This document shows, piece after piece, positions 9,087 to 19,536 of a stretch of DNA of 64,000 bases (the stretch's first letter is position 1; every line of letters starts with the position of its first letter). Origin of the DNA: an uncultured Paracoccaceae bacterium (GTDB taxonomy: Bacteria > Pseudomonadota > Alphaproteobacteria > Rhodobacterales > Rhodobacteraceae). A program made the translations under genes and the position numbers. The notes beneath the pieces were generated by a model. That model had not been told where the DNA came from. It was given only the letters and a program-made list of their open reading frames with translations, and searched no databases. The stretch spans positions 34,409-98,408 of the forward strand of contig CAJJAR010000038.1 of assembly GCA_905182105.1 (NCBI GenBank), written 5' to 3'.

Positions 9087-10619
9087 TCAGAGCGGGATAT
9101 TATCGTGTTTTTTCCACGGGTTCTTCTGTGATTTACCGCGAAGGGATGCAAACGCACGACTTACGCGTTTACGCGTTGAGCGTGGCTGAATAACTTCGTC
9201 GATAAAGCCACGCTCAGCCGCCACAAATGGGTTGGCAAAACGCTCTTCATACTCGGCGGCATGCGCCGCGATTTTGTCTGGGTCACCCAGATCAGCACGG
9301 TGAATAATCTCAGTCGCGCCTTTGGCACCCATCACTGCAATTTCAGCCGTCGGCCATGCATAGTTAAAGTCACCGCGCAGGTGTTTGGATGACATTACGT
9401 CATAGGCACCGCCGTAAGCTTTACGTGTAATAACAGTGACTTTAGGCACTGTTGCTTCACCGTAAGCGAACAACAATTTTGCGCCGTGCTTAATCACACC
9501 ACCGTATTCTTGACTGGTGCCAGGCAAGAAACCAGGGACGTCTACTAGTGTAAGGATTGGGATCTCAAAAGCATCGCAGAAACGAACAAAACGCGCCGCT
9601 TTGCGCGAGCTGTCGATATCCAAGCAGCCGGCCAAAATCATCGGTTGGTTGGCGACAACGCCAACTGTACTGCCTTCTAGACGAATGAAACCTGTCAGGA
9701 TATTTTTAGCAAAATCTTCCTGGATTTCGTAAAAATCCCCTTCGTCAGCAAGCTTATGAATAAGCTCTTTCATGTCGTAAGGCGTATTCGCATTCTCAGG
9801 GATCAACGTATCAAGGGATAACTCAACACGACCCGGCTCATCAAAAAACGGGCGAACCGGTGGTTTTTCACGGTTCGACAACGGCAAGAAATCTACAAGG
9901 CGGCGCACTTCGGCCAATGCCTCGACATCATTCTCAAACGCACCGTCGGCCACGGATGACTTTTTGGTATGGGTTGATGCCCCGCCCAATTCCTCAGCCG
10001 TTACAACTTCGTTAGTGACTGTTTTAACAACGTCCGGTCCAGTTACGAACATATAAGACGTGTCTTTTACCATGAAGATAAAATCAGTCATCGCAGGAGA
10101 ATAAACAGCGCCACCAGCACAAGGCCCCATGATCAAGCTGATCTGTGGAACGACACCTGAGGCCAAGACATTGCGTTGAAACACTTCGGCATAGCCCGCA
10201 AGCGACGCAACGCCTTCTTGGATTCGCGCACCACCGGAGTCGTTGATGCCAATGATGGGTGCACCATTCTGGATTGCCATATCTTGGATTTTGCAGATTT
10301 TCTGAGCGTGGGTTTCAGACAATGAACCGCCAAACACTGTGAAATCTTGGGAGAAGACATAGACCATGCGGCCATTGATTGTGCCCCACCCTGTAACAAC
10401 ACCATCACCCGCAGGCTTTTGATTTTCCATGCCAAAATCAGTGCAGCGATGGCTCACAAACATGTCGAACTCTTCGAAAGACCCCTCATCCAACAGCAAA
10501 TCGATGCGCTCGCGCGCTGTCAGTTTGCCACGTCCATGCTGTGCATCAATACGTTTCTGACCGCCACCAAGGCGCGCAGCCTCGCGACGATCATTCAGCT
10601 CTGTAAGGATATCTTTCAT
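9087..10619 (-). CDS. pccB: Propionyl-CoA carboxylase carboxyltransferase (beta) subunit
   Basis: 510 residues, the normal length for PccB. It transfers the carboxyl group from biotin on PccA to propionyl-CoA. The sequence starts [20 protein letters not shown]. It carries the N-terminal carboxyltransferase lobe with [37 protein letters not shown] and [17 protein letters not shown]. The C-terminal lobe has [20 protein letters not shown] and [16 protein letters not shown]. It is the first gene of the minus-strand propionate cluster. The upstream region contains TGCAAA repeats likely to bind the PccR regulator encoded nearby. Confidence 0.97.
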   Translation of the reverse strand: MKDILTELNDRREAARLGGGQKRIDAQHGRGKLTARERIDLLLDEGSFEEFDMFVSHRCTDFGMENQKPAGDGVVTGWGTINGRMVYVFSQDFTVFGGSLSETHAQKICKIQDMAIQNGAPIIGINDSGGARIQEGVASLAGYAEVFQRNVLASGVVPQISLIMGPCAGGAVYSPAMTDFIFMVKDTSYMFVTGPDVVKTVTNEVVTAEELGGASTHTKKSSVADGAFENDVEALAEVRRLVDFLPLSNREKPPVRPFFDEPGRVELSLDTLIPENANTPYDMKELIHKLADEGDFYEIQEDFAKNILTGFIRLEGSTVGVVANQPMILAGCLDIDSSRKAARFVRFCDAFEIPILTLVDVPGFLPGTSQEYGGVIKHGAKLLFAYGEATVPKVTVITRKAYGGAYDVMSSKHLRGDFNYAWPTAEIAVMGAKGATEIIHRADLGDPDKIAAHAAEYEERFANPFVAAERGFIDEVIQPRSTRKRVSRAFASLRGKSQKNPWKKHDNIPL

Positions 10620-10690
10620 CTTCAGCCCCGCTTGCGAATTTTCACTAGTGTATCAAGGCTTACACCCAGACCAAAGAGACATTCGGAATA

Positions 10691-10738
10691 TTTGCAAATA
10701 CTATTCAGATCAATTTTTGCAAACTGCAAAGTTGCAAA
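10691..10738. promoter_or_regulatory. Probable PccR operator between pccB and the MFS gene
   Basis: TTTGCAAA occurs at 10691-10698 and 10716-10723. It is followed by CTGCAAA (10724-10730) and GTTGCAAA (10731-10738), giving three closely spaced TGCAAA units. ScfR-family regulators such as PccR are known to bind TTTGCAAA-type repeats. The 14-mer at 10725-10738 recurs exactly in front of pccR at 12068-12081. Confidence 0.75.
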
Positions 10739-10799
10739 ACGAACGCCGATTGTCACGCTCCTGCTGGACATCACTTAGCAAGCTACATACCTCTTTCAC

Positions 10800-12017
10800 A
10801 TGAAAAACAAACCCACGATCCGCTTTATGGATCGCAAAACTCCGCCGCATATATTCACTTTGATCGTTCTGGCAGGCATGTCAGCAATTGTCATGAACAT
10901 GTTTTTGCCAAGCCTCCCACAAATGTCGCAATATTTTGGCGTTTCAAATGGGATTATGGCGCTGTCAGTGCCTTTGTTTCTGATTGTAAGTGCTGTTTTA
11001 CAAATCTTTATCGGTCCGATTTCCGATCGTTTTGGTCGCCGCCCAGTCATACTAAGCGGAATCGCAGTTTTCCTTCTGGCCACTATTGGCTGCATATATT
11101 CGACCAGCATCAGCATGTTTCTATTCTTTCGCATGGTTCAGGCCGCCATTGCTGTTTGCATGGTTTTAAGCCGCGCAGTTATTCGCGATTCATTCGACCA
11201 AGAACAATCCGCCTCAATGCTTGCTTATGTCACAATGGGTATGGCCGTTGTTCCCATGATCAGTCCCGCAATCGGCGGCATCTTAGACGAATTCTTTGGC
11301 TGGCATGCAATCTTCTGGGCTTTCCTGTTAATCGGTGCAGCCCTATTTGCACTTGTTTGGCGCGACCTTGGCGAAACCGCAAAACCATCAGGATTGACCC
11401 TGTCAGAGCAATTCAGAGAATACCCGGAGCTACTCAAATCCAAACGCTTCTGGGGATACTGCCTTGCCTCTGCCTTCAGCTCAGGTGCTTTCTTCGCCTA
11501 CCTAGGAGGGGGACCCTTTGTCGGTTCAGACGTATTCGGCATGTCACCCAAATGGGTTGGCATCTTCTTTGGTGCTCCTGCAGTCGGGTATTTCGTCGGC
11601 AACTGGTACACGGGCCGTAACGCCAAACGTTTGGGTGTAAACAAATTGATCCTGTGGGGTGCAATCGCAGTGACCGCTGGCACTGTCTTGATGCTGATAT
11701 TGTTCCTGGTTGGCCTTGGCTCTGCGGTGACTTTCTTTGGCCTTATGACCTTCGTTGGTCTTGGCAACGGCATGGTGATCCCAAACGCCACCGCAGGAAT
11801 GCTATCAGTGCGCCCACATCTCGCAGGTACAGCATCAGGTTTAGGCGGAGCGATCATGATTGGTGGCGGCGCAGGCCTTGCATCGCTGGCAGTGTTCTTG
11901 CTCAAACCCGAAACAGGTGCCTACCCACTGATCGTGATCATGATGTTTACGTCCATCTCTGCAGTTCTTGCGATCCTATCAGTATATCGTCGTGAAGCAC
12001 GCCTCGCGAAGGACTAA
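10800..12017 (+). CDS. Bcr/CflA family drug-resistance-type MFS exporter
   Basis: 405 residues with about 12 membrane segments. The MFS loop-2 signature GPISDRFGRRPVIL follows TM2. The segment SRAVIRDSFD, preceded by FFRMVQA, is typical of the Bcr/CflA branch of drug:H+ antiporters. It is an inner-membrane exporter of unknown substrate. It is divergent from pccB and shares the 180-base region with the TGCAAA repeats, so it could be under the same regulator. The gene after it is pccR in the same direction. The start at 10800 lacks a strong ribosome site; an internal ATG at 10827 is the other option. Confidence 0.88.
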   Translation: MKNKPTIRFMDRKTPPHIFTLIVLAGMSAIVMNMFLPSLPQMSQYFGVSNGIMALSVPLFLIVSAVLQIFIGPISDRFGRRPVILSGIAVFLLATIGCIYSTSISMFLFFRMVQAAIAVCMVLSRAVIRDSFDQEQSASMLAYVTMGMAVVPMISPAIGGILDEFFGWHAIFWAFLLIGAALFALVWRDLGETAKPSGLTLSEQFREYPELLKSKRFWGYCLASAFSSGAFFAYLGGGPFVGSDVFGMSPKWVGIFFGAPAVGYFVGNWYTGRNAKRLGVNKLILWGAIAVTAGTVLMLILFLVGLGSAVTFFGLMTFVGLGNGMVIPNATAGMLSVRPHLAGTASGLGGAIMIGGGAGLASLAVFLLKPETGAYPLIVIMMFTSISAVLAILSVYRREARLAKD

Positions 12018-12043
12018 ACCTTAGGATATCTTGTGCTTCTTAC

Positions 12044-12081
12044 TTTGCAAAGCTACGATTAGCTAAGTGCAAAGTTGCAAA
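12044..12081. promoter_or_regulatory. Probable PccR autoregulatory operator
   Basis: TTTGCAAA at 12044-12051 is followed after 16 bases by TGCAAAGTTGCAAA at 12068-12081, the same 14-mer as in front of pccB. The last repeat runs into AAAGG, the likely ribosome site of pccR (ATG at 12091). A bound regulator would therefore also cover the translation start. Confidence 0.75.
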
Positions 12082-12090
12082 GGTACTCGT

Positions 12091-13491
12091 ATGGCGAACC
12101 AAAAAATCTACGCAGGCGCAAAACTACGCGAACTGCGCACGCGCATCGGCCTGACGCAAAAAGACTTTGCCGCCAAGTTGGGCGTATCCCTGCCCTACCT
12201 AAATCAAATGGAAAACAATAACCGCCCCGTCAGCACCTCTGTCGTGGTGGCACTCGCACGTGAGTTTGGCCTTGATGTCACAGAACTTAGCATCGGTGAC
12301 AGCGAACGGCTGGTCAGCGACCTAAAGGAAGCACTATCAGATCCAGTTTTCACCGCAGATATGCCGCCAATCGCTGATCTACGCCTTGCGGCATCCAACG
12401 CTCCAACCTTTGCCCGCGCGTTTATTCAGCTCCACCAAAGCTATCGACAAACCCACGAACGGCTTGCCTCCCTTGATGAAGCATTGGGGCGCGAAGATGC
12501 ACGCACCCGTCCCAGTCCTTGGGAAGAGGTTCGCGATTTCTTTCATTATTGCGACAACTACATCGACTCAGTGGACCGTGTGGCAGAACATTTCTCTAGC
12601 TCACTTGAAGACGCAGTTGACGTGCGCGCAGCAGCGGTTGCGGCCCTGCAAAAGGTTGGCGTGAAGGTTGAATTCACCAATGATGACAGGGTTCGCAGCT
12701 ACGACCCCAGCACCAAGGTTTTGCGCATTTCCAACCGCAGCGTCACAGAAACACAGACCTTCCAAATCTTGCTACAGGTAGCGTTGATCCGCCAGAATGC
12801 GCTGCTAGAGGCCACCCTTGATCTAGCCCGCTTCCAAACGTCAGAGGCCCGTGGCATCGCCAAGATCGGTCTTGCCAACTACTTTGCCGGCGCAGCCCTT
12901 ATGCCCTACACACAATTTCTAACTGCGGCGAATGAATGCAGGCATGACGTTGAGCTTTTAGCGGGCCAATTCGGGGCCTCCATCGAACAGGTTGCACACC
13001 GCCTTTCAACCCTGCAACGCCCGGGCTCGAAAGGCATTCCATTCTTCTTTGTACGCGTTGATCAGGCTGGAACGATCACAAAACGCCACTCTGCAACACG
13101 CCTACAATTTGCACGCTTCGGCGGCGCATGCCCATTGTGGAACGTTCACCGCGCGTTCGAATTGCCCGCACAATTCTTGCGCCAACTGGCTGAAACCCCA
13201 GACGGCGCACGCTATATCAGTTTGGCACGCGACGTTTCAAAGCCCGCTGGACGATACGGCGCACCTGTTCGCCGCTTTGCGATCGCTTTGGGATGTGAGG
13301 TCGAGCACGCGGGCTCACTTGTCTATGCAGATGGCATGGACCTTAGCCGCGCTGACGCATTTGAACCAATCGGAATTTCATGCAGAATATGCGAACGCAA
13401 AACGTGCCATCAACGCTCTGTGCCCCCGCTAGAGCGCAAGTTGCTCGTGGATACGGACACCCGCGATGTGCTGCCCTACGGCGTCGACTAA
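12091..13491 (+). CDS. pccR: ScfR-family short-chain acyl-CoA-responsive regulator, PccR-like
   Basis: 466 residues from MANQKIYAGAKLRELR. The N-terminus is an XRE-type helix-turn-helix (LRTRIGLTQKDFAAKLG, SLPYLNQMENNNRPVS, residues about 10-65). The middle resembles the ImmA/IrrE-like domain but lacks an HExxH zinc motif (FQILLQVALIRQNALL instead). The end is the DUF2083-like acyl-CoA sensing region with GISCRICERKTCHQRSVPP. ScfR proteins of this layout sense short-chain acyl-CoA; in Rhodobacter sphaeroides PccR controls pccB. The position next to pccB and the shared 14-mer support the PccR assignment. The start at 12091 has AAAGG 7 bases upstream. Cytoplasmic. Confidence 0.9.
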   Translation: MANQKIYAGAKLRELRTRIGLTQKDFAAKLGVSLPYLNQMENNNRPVSTSVVVALAREFGLDVTELSIGDSERLVSDLKEALSDPVFTADMPPIADLRLAASNAPTFARAFIQLHQSYRQTHERLASLDEALGREDARTRPSPWEEVRDFFHYCDNYIDSVDRVAEHFSSSLEDAVDVRAAAVAALQKVGVKVEFTNDDRVRSYDPSTKVLRISNRSVTETQTFQILLQVALIRQNALLEATLDLARFQTSEARGIAKIGLANYFAGAALMPYTQFLTAANECRHDVELLAGQFGASIEQVAHRLSTLQRPGSKGIPFFFVRVDQAGTITKRHSATRLQFARFGGACPLWNVHRAFELPAQFLRQLAETPDGARYISLARDVSKPAGRYGAPVRRFAIALGCEVEHAGSLVYADGMDLSRADAFEPIGISCRICERKTCHQRSVPPLERKLLVDTDTRDVLPYGVD

Positions 13492-14141
13492 CGACGTGCC
13501 TTTCGCCAGCCAGCCTTAACCGCCTCATCCGCGCTACAGAACCACCGCTCGCCTTTGTTGGTGCTAATACCTGTCTGTTCATAAAATCGTTGCCCAGCGA
13601 CGTGATAAATCCGTTTGCCACTTGAGGAATTGTTGCCCTTGATCGCGCAATTGCGATCGATCGGGATGCGCCCCTTTGTACGGGTCTTGCGATATTGTGC
13701 AGGGTCTTGGACACGGCTGCTGTGTAACCCGCGATCATTCACTGCCACCACTTTTTCATCCAGATCATAAGCCATCGAATACTTACGATAGGCAAAGGCC
13801 AATCCGTCTGAGACTAGGGCACGCCCAATGTCTTCTCCGTTGACAAAACAGGTCGCGACAGCCCGCCCAAATTTGTCAGTATCAACACGTTTACAGATTG
13901 CCTTTTGTCCCTGAGGATGGACACGGACCTGTTGGTCAATCCATTCTCCACAAGCCCACTTTAAGTTCTGTTCAGATTGACATGTTTGCCCTTACTCTGG
14001 TGCGTCGATCCCGTGGATACGCACGTGGACATCGCCCACGTCGATGGCTTTGCCATCAATGACGTTCACACAGCCCGAAAAGTCAGCAAGTGAAAGAGAG
14101 GGAACAACGATGAAAACGAACAACGCGCAAAATCTAAACAT
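13488..14141 (-). pseudogene. Thermonuclease-family protein, broken by an in-frame TAA
   Basis: From the ATG at 14141 the frame gives a signal peptide (MFRFCALFVFIVVPSLSLA) and CVNVIDGKAIDVGDVHVRIH. It then reads GIDAPE and meets TAA at 13992-13994. The same frame continues with GQTCQSEQNLKWACGEWI, AICKRVDTDKFGRAVATCF and ALVSDGLAFAYRKY, and ends RFYEQTGISTNKGERWFC plus a short basic tail. That is a complete staphylococcal-nuclease-like protein (about 217 codons) except for one stop. The usual DGDT calcium/active-site motif reads DGKA, so catalysis was probably lost too. The 3' end overlaps the pccR stop by a few bases, convergently. Originally periplasmic or secreted. Confidence 0.85.
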
Positions 14142-14216
14142 TGGTTAAGAGATGCGGGTTGCCGTTCATCAATTCAAGCGGATTAGGTAATAAAGGTTAC
14201 CAAAGTGTTGACCCAG

Positions 14217-15875
14217 TTACCGCTGTTCAGTTTCCCAATTCGGGTGCAGCCACGGCTCATCATTCGAACGCGCCAGCGGATCAAGGCCCAAAATATGATC
14301 CGACATCTTTTCGCCGACCATAATTGATGGGCCATTCAAATTACCGTTGGTAATGCGTGGGAAAATGCTGCTGTCCGCAACACGCAATCCCTCAACGCCA
14401 ATGACTTGGCCTGTGGAATCAACAACTGCATTTGGATCATCCCGCCGCCCCATGCGACAAGTACCACAAGGATGGTACGCACTTTCCACATGTTCTGAAA
14501 TGAACGCGTTCAGCTCTTCATCAGTTTGCACATCCGCACCCGGTTGTATTTCACCCTTCACGAACGGCTTAAACGCGTCTTGGGCAAATATCTCGCGCGT
14601 GAGGCGGATGCACCTGCGAAAGTCTTCCCAATCAGACGGGTCAGACATATAGTTGAACAGGATCTTTGGATCATCTGCAGGATCGCTTGACCGCAACGTG
14701 ACCGCACCACGTGATACCGAACGCATAGGGCCCGTATGAGCCTGAAACCCATGCCCTTCTGCTGCCGCTTGGCCATCATAGCGAACCGCAATGGGCAGGA
14801 AATGATACTGAATATCTGGATAGTTAACACCAGGTTTTGACCGAATAAACGCACAGCTTTCAAACTGATTTGAAGCGCCAAGGCCCGTCTTAAAGAACAG
14901 CCATTGTGCACCGATCCACGCCTTAGAAAATATGTTCCAGTGCCTATACAAAGTGATTGGTTTACTGGCCGACATCTGCATGTACAGCTCAAGGTGATCT
15001 TGCAGATTTTGTCCAACGCCTGGGCGATCAGCAACCACTTCGATACCGTTGTCCTTAAGGTGATCAGCAGGGCCAATACCAGACAACATCAGAATTTTGG
15101 GCGAGTTGATGGCAGAGGCCGCAATGATAACTTCGCGGTTTGCGGTGACCGTCTTTCCACCCAAAAGGGCAACGCCCATCGCGCGGCCATCCTCAATGAT
15201 GACCTTTTCAACCAAACCATTCATGAGGTTGCAGTTGTCGTGCTCTAGCGCAGGGCGCAGGTATGCATTGGCAGTGGACCAACGACGCCCCTTATAAACA
15301 GTCTGCTCCATCGGGCCAAAGCCCTCTTGTTTCTCACCATTATAATCCGACGTCGCCTCATAGCCTGCTTGCTTTCCCGCATCGACAAAGGCCTCAAACA
15401 AGGGGTTCTTACGTGGCCCCCGGGTAACATGCATTGGCCCATTTTTACCGCGCCACTCTGGATCGCCGCCGTGGCCATTACCGTCCCACGTTTCCATGCG
15501 TTTGTAATAGGGTAGCACATCAGCATAAGACCAACCGTCAGCACCGCTTTCGGCCCAGTGATCAAAGTCCTTGGCGTGCCCACGCACGTAAACCATGCCG
15601 TTGATGGATGACGATCCACCAATGACTTTACCTCTTGGACAGGCCAAACGACGCCCATCCAAGTGAGGCTCTGGCTCAGACTCATACCCCCAATCATACA
15701 TCTTCATGTTCATCGGGTATGACAGCGCAGCAGGCATCTGGATCAACGGCCCTATATCTGTGCCGCCATGTTCAATGACCAAGACGGATTCTCCCGCCTC
15801 CGCCAATCGATAGGCCATCGCGCAACCCGCACTGCCGGCCCCGACGATGACGTAATCAGCTTGCATTTCAGCCAT
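14217..15875 (-). CDS. betA: Choline dehydrogenase
   Basis: 552 residues, a GMC-family flavoprotein that oxidises choline to betaine aldehyde. The N-terminus has the FAD-binding motif [20 protein letters not shown] followed by VLVIEH. The GMC signature is [20 protein letters not shown] near residue 85. The catalytic His region near the end reads [12 protein letters not shown]. The start ATG overlaps the betB stop (TGATG), so the two are translationally coupled. It is the last gene of betI-betC-betB-betA. Confidence 0.95.
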   Translation of the reverse strand: MAEMQADYVIVGAGSAGCAMAYRLAEAGESVLVIEHGGTDIGPLIQMPAALSYPMNMKMYDWGYESEPEPHLDGRRLACPRGKVIGGSSSINGMVYVRGHAKDFDHWAESGADGWSYADVLPYYKRMETWDGNGHGGDPEWRGKNGPMHVTRGPRKNPLFEAFVDAGKQAGYEATSDYNGEKQEGFGPMEQTVYKGRRWSTANAYLRPALEHDNCNLMNGLVEKVIIEDGRAMGVALLGGKTVTANREVIIAASAINSPKILMLSGIGPADHLKDNGIEVVADRPGVGQNLQDHLELYMQMSASKPITLYRHWNIFSKAWIGAQWLFFKTGLGASNQFESCAFIRSKPGVNYPDIQYHFLPIAVRYDGQAAAEGHGFQAHTGPMRSVSRGAVTLRSSDPADDPKILFNYMSDPSDWEDFRRCIRLTREIFAQDAFKPFVKGEIQPGADVQTDEELNAFISEHVESAYHPCGTCRMGRRDDPNAVVDSTGQVIGVEGLRVADSSIFPRITNGNLNGPSIMVGEKMSDHILGLDPLARSNDEPWLHPNWETEQR

Positions 15876-17332
15876 CAGAACGGTGCCTCAACATCGCCCA
15901 TGCGCACATAGACAGACTTTAGCTGTGAATAATAGTTGATCGCAGCCTTTGAATTTTCGCGCCCAACACCAGAGTTTTTCGAACCGCCAAACGGGGCTTC
16001 GACTGGTGCATCGTTGTAGGAATTGATGAAACAAGTACCTGCCTCAAAATTCGCCGCAACGCGGTGCGCACGGGATAGATCCTTGGTAAACACGCCCGCA
16101 GCCAAACCAAATTCGGTGTCATTGGCACGGGTCATCACATCATCTTCATCCTCGAAATCAAGGACTGCCATCACAGGGCCAAAGATTTCTTCACGTGCAA
16201 TAATCATGTCATCTTTAACATCCGCAAAGACAGTCGGCTGCATATAGAACCCCTCACGGTCCAAACGGTTGCCGCCATAAACCAGACGCGCGCCTTCTGC
16301 TTTGCCTTTCTCGACATACCCTAATGCGATTTCAAGCTGGCGTTCACTGACCATCGGACCAAAATTGGTTTCCTCAATCTGGGGGTCACCGATAACAGCT
16401 GTATCAAGACGCTCAGAAAGACGTTTAAGAAATGCTTCTTTGACAGATCTATGAACGAATACACGGGTGCCGTTTGAACATACCTGACCAGAAGAATAGA
16501 AATTCCCCAAGATGGCACCACCCACTGCATTTTCGATGTCTGCATCTTCAAAGACAATCATCGGGGACTTGCCGCCCAATTCCATCGTCACATGTTTAAT
16601 ACCTGCAGCCGCTGCCGCATAAACCTTTTTGCCAGTCGGCACAGAGCCTGTCAGCGAAACCTTGTCGACACGATCATCGGTGACCAATGCAGCACCGACA
16701 TCGCCCATACCTTGGATGACATTATAGATACCTGCAGGCAGACCTGCTTCGACCAAAATTTCTGCAACCTTCAGTGCACAAAGCGGTGTGGTTTCAGAAG
16801 GTTTGAACACCATAGAGTTGCCACAGGCCAATGCGGGCGCACCTTTCCAGCAGGCAATCTGTGTTGGATAATTCCAGGCACCGATACCCACACAAACACC
16901 CAAAGCTTCACGGCGCGTGTAAACCCAGTCTTCGCCCAACTGGATGTGCTCGCCGGTGAGTGTCGCTGCCATACCACCAAAGTATTCAAGCGCATCTGCG
17001 CCAGAAGTGGCATCAACCGCTATTGTTTCTTGATACGGCTTACCCGTGTCAAACGTCTCAAGAACGCTCAGGTCATGATTGCGTTCGCGCATGATGTCCG
17101 CTGCGCGACGCAGAATACGACCGCGTTCTGTTCCCGACATTTTAGCCCACGACGCTTGAGCCGCCTTTGCCGCATCCAACGCTTGCGCAATGATTGCAGG
17201 GGTCGCGGAATAAACGGTTGCGATCTTTTCACCCGTTGCAGGATAGATCACGTCGATTGGGGTACCAGCTGTATCCTCGACATATTGACCATTAATGAAG
17301 TGGCTGGCTGTTGGATGGGTTGGGTAGCTCAT
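15875..17332 (-). CDS. betB: Betaine aldehyde dehydrogenase
   Basis: 485 residues, a full-length NAD(P)+-dependent aldehyde dehydrogenase. It oxidises betaine aldehyde to glycine betaine. [20 protein letters not shown] carries the catalytic Glu; [17 protein letters not shown] carries the catalytic Cys; the coenzyme region has [25 protein letters not shown] and the ending [13 protein letters not shown] segment are typical of BetB. It sits between betC and betA and its stop overlaps the betA start. A 54-base gap separates it from betC. Cytoplasmic. Confidence 0.95.
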   Translation of the reverse strand: MSYPTHPTASHFINGQYVEDTAGTPIDVIYPATGEKIATVYSATPAIIAQALDAAKAAQASWAKMSGTERGRILRRAADIMRERNHDLSVLETFDTGKPYQETIAVDATSGADALEYFGGMAATLTGEHIQLGEDWVYTRREALGVCVGIGAWNYPTQIACWKGAPALACGNSMVFKPSETTPLCALKVAEILVEAGLPAGIYNVIQGMGDVGAALVTDDRVDKVSLTGSVPTGKKVYAAAAAGIKHVTMELGGKSPMIVFEDADIENAVGGAILGNFYSSGQVCSNGTRVFVHRSVKEAFLKRLSERLDTAVIGDPQIEETNFGPMVSERQLEIALGYVEKGKAEGARLVYGGNRLDREGFYMQPTVFADVKDDMIIAREEIFGPVMAVLDFEDEDDVMTRANDTEFGLAAGVFTKDLSRAHRVAANFEAGTCFINSYNDAPVEAPFGGSKNSGVGRENSKAAINYYSQLKSVYVRMGDVEAPF

Positions 17333-17386
17333 GGTATGGCTCGCCTCCGGCGCAAGAAAGTAGGGTAAGGGATGTAGGCTGCAGCG

Positions 17387-18895
17387 CTATTCCCCGCGTG
17401 GATATCGGGCGTCGTCTTCGACGTTGTTTAAGTCCATGTGGTTGCGCATGTAGCGCTCAGATGCTTTTTGAAGTGGCTGGTAATCCCAAGGATAATAGCC
17501 GCCTTCGCGCAGTGCTTCGTAAACAACCCAACGACGGGCTTGGCTTACGCGGACATCTGCATCGAACTTGTCCAAGTCCCAGCGGACTTTAGATTTTGCC
17601 CTAAGCTGCGTTAAGGTTCCTTGATGTTCTGCAACCTCTGCAAGGTTGGTCAATTCATGCGGGTCTCCATCCAGATCAAACAACTGATCAGCGTCTAACT
17701 TGCAGCGGTTGTACTTCCACTTTCCATACCGCAAAGAAACCATCGGTGAATACGACGCCTCCGCTGCATATTCGATCGCAACGGGTTCGGTGCGTTCGAC
17801 GCCCTGCCCCAATGGCTTGACGCTTTGGCCTGTAGTCCAAGGTTCAACCTCTGACATATCAACGCCAGCAAGATCGCATAAGGTTGGGCAGACATCGATG
17901 TTGGACACTGGCGTGGTGATCAAACCTGGTTGCATATCTGGCGCACAAATCATCATCGGTACCCGCGCCGAACCCTCAAAGAAGGACATCTTAAACCACA
18001 GCCCACGTTCGCCAAGCATGTCGCCGTGATCAGAAACGAACATAATAATCGTCTCTTGGCGCGTTGCTTTGACCGCTTCCATCACCTCACCGATTTTATC
18101 ATCAAGATAGCTGATGTTGGCAAAATAGGCGCGGCGAGACCGTTTGATATCGTCCTCTGAGATATCAAAACTACGCCAATCATTCGCATCAAAAATGCGT
18201 TTAGAATGGGTGTCGTGATCTTCATAATCCATCGCTGGAACGGTCGGCAGAAGATGTTCACAGTCCTCATACAAATCCCAATATTTTTTGCGGGCAACGT
18301 ATGGATCATGGGGATGGGTAAAGCTGACAGTCATGCACCAAGGACGTTCATCGTTGCTGCGTGCATAGTCATAAACCTTGCGCGTCGCATGATAAGCGAC
18401 TTCGTCATCGTATTCCATTTGGTTGGAAATTTCAGCAACACCAGAACCCGTGACCGAGCCCATGTTGTGGTACCACCAATCAATCCGCTCTCCCGGTTTG
18501 CGATAATCAGGGGTCCATCCAAAATCAGCAGGATAAATGTCTGTGGTCAATCGTTCCTCAAACCCATGCATCTGGTCAGGGCCAACAAAGTGCATCTTGC
18601 CAGACAGGCAGGTCTGATAGCCTGCACGGCGTAGGTGGTGTGCATAGGTAGGAATGGACGATATGAATTCAGCTGCATTATCATAAACGCCAGTGTCAGA
18701 GGGCAGTTGCCCAGACATGAACGCAGCACGTCCCGGAGCACACAAAGGTGACGCCGTGTATGCGTTTTTAAAACGGGTTGACCGCGCTGCCAGCTTTTTC
18801 AGATTTGGAGCATGTAACCATTCAGCCGGTCCATCGGGGAACAGCGTGCCGTTCAATTGATCGACCATAAAAATCAGTATATTCGGCTTGCTCAT
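17387..18895 (-). CDS. betC: Choline-sulfatase
   Basis: 502 residues. It hydrolyses choline-O-sulfate to choline and sulfate, feeding BetA. The type I sulfatase signature SPLCAPGRAAFMSGQLPSDT contains the cysteine (CxPxR) converted to formylglycine. The N-terminus NILIFMVDQLNGTLFPDG and the later VSDHGDMLGERGLW give metal ligands. The C-terminal choline-sulfatase region is present (LREGGYYPWDYQPL). The start overlaps the betI stop by four bases (ATGA). No signal peptide, so cytoplasmic, as for other BetC. Confidence 0.95.
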   Translation of the reverse strand: MSKPNILIFMVDQLNGTLFPDGPAEWLHAPNLKKLAARSTRFKNAYTASPLCAPGRAAFMSGQLPSDTGVYDNAAEFISSIPTYAHHLRRAGYQTCLSGKMHFVGPDQMHGFEERLTTDIYPADFGWTPDYRKPGERIDWWYHNMGSVTGSGVAEISNQMEYDDEVAYHATRKVYDYARSNDERPWCMTVSFTHPHDPYVARKKYWDLYEDCEHLLPTVPAMDYEDHDTHSKRIFDANDWRSFDISEDDIKRSRRAYFANISYLDDKIGEVMEAVKATRQETIIMFVSDHGDMLGERGLWFKMSFFEGSARVPMMICAPDMQPGLITTPVSNIDVCPTLCDLAGVDMSEVEPWTTGQSVKPLGQGVERTEPVAIEYAAEASYSPMVSLRYGKWKYNRCKLDADQLFDLDGDPHELTNLAEVAEHQGTLTQLRAKSKVRWDLDKFDADVRVSQARRWVVYEALREGGYYPWDYQPLQKASERYMRNHMDLNNVEDDARYPRGE

Positions 18896-19467
18896 TGGTC
18901 ACTCTCGATCAGAGTTTGAAGGGTTTGCAGCGCGGCATCACATGCATCTTTGGGGTCGCAGGCACTGGACAAAGCCGCCCGTAGATAGAGCCCATCAATT
19001 AATGCAGCCAAAGTATGCGCATCCCGTTCTGGATGTTTGGAAATGGGGCGCAAAGCATGGGTAAGATTCGAGTGCAGGCGGCGCTGGTACAGCTTTAACA
19101 ACCGTTTGGTTTCTACGCTGCTTTGGGATTGGGCGTACAACGTCATCCACGCACTGATCGTTGCAGGCGCGAAACAAGACGGTGCGAAACTGGATTGGAC
19201 AATCGCACATGCACGCGCGAAAGGCGTGGTTGCTTGACCTAAGGCTTGCAAAACCTCTGTTCCAAACTCGCGCAAGATGTGGCGCATCGCAGCTAAGAAA
19301 ATCTGATCCTTGCCGCCAAAATAGTGGTGCGCAAGCGCGGTCGACATCCCTGCCCGTTTAGCAATTTGCTCAACGGTCACTCCCAAGTTCCCAGCAGCGC
19401 CGATTTCAGCGATCGTCGCCTGCACCAACGCAGAACGTCGGATCGGTTCCATTCCAACTTTTGGCAT
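18892..19467 (-). CDS. betI: TetR-family repressor BetI
   Basis: 191 residues. The N-terminal helix-turn-helix reads RRSALVQATIAEIGAAGNLG, then VEQIAKRAGMSTALAHHYFG, the TetR pattern with the BetI-like HHYFGGKD. The C-terminal ligand domain ends DACDAALQTLQTLIESD. BetI is known to repress bet genes until choline is present. It is the first gene of the operon, and a perfect 14-bp palindrome lies 45 bases upstream, a likely operator for autorepression. Confidence 0.93.
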   Translation of the reverse strand: MPKVGMEPIRRSALVQATIAEIGAAGNLGVTVEQIAKRAGMSTALAHHYFGGKDQIFLAAMRHILREFGTEVLQALGQATTPFARACAIVQSSFAPSCFAPATISAWMTLYAQSQSSVETKRLLKLYQRRLHSNLTHALRPISKHPERDAHTLAALIDGLYLRAALSSACDPKDACDAALQTLQTLIESDQ

Positions 19468-19511
19468 TCAAAATCCCTTAATATATTAGATGGGATCGTA
19501 ATCAGCGTTTA

Positions 19512-19525
19512 ATTGACTAGTCAAT
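19512..19525. promoter_or_regulatory. Perfect palindrome upstream of betI, likely BetI operator
   Basis: ATTGACTAGTCAAT is a perfect 14-bp inverted repeat in the 69-base gap between betI (start 19467) and the stop of the DMT transporter gene at 19537. TetR regulators bind such palindromes near their own start. The assignment to BetI rests on position and symmetry. Confidence 0.7.
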
Positions 19526-19536
19526 CAATAAAAAAC

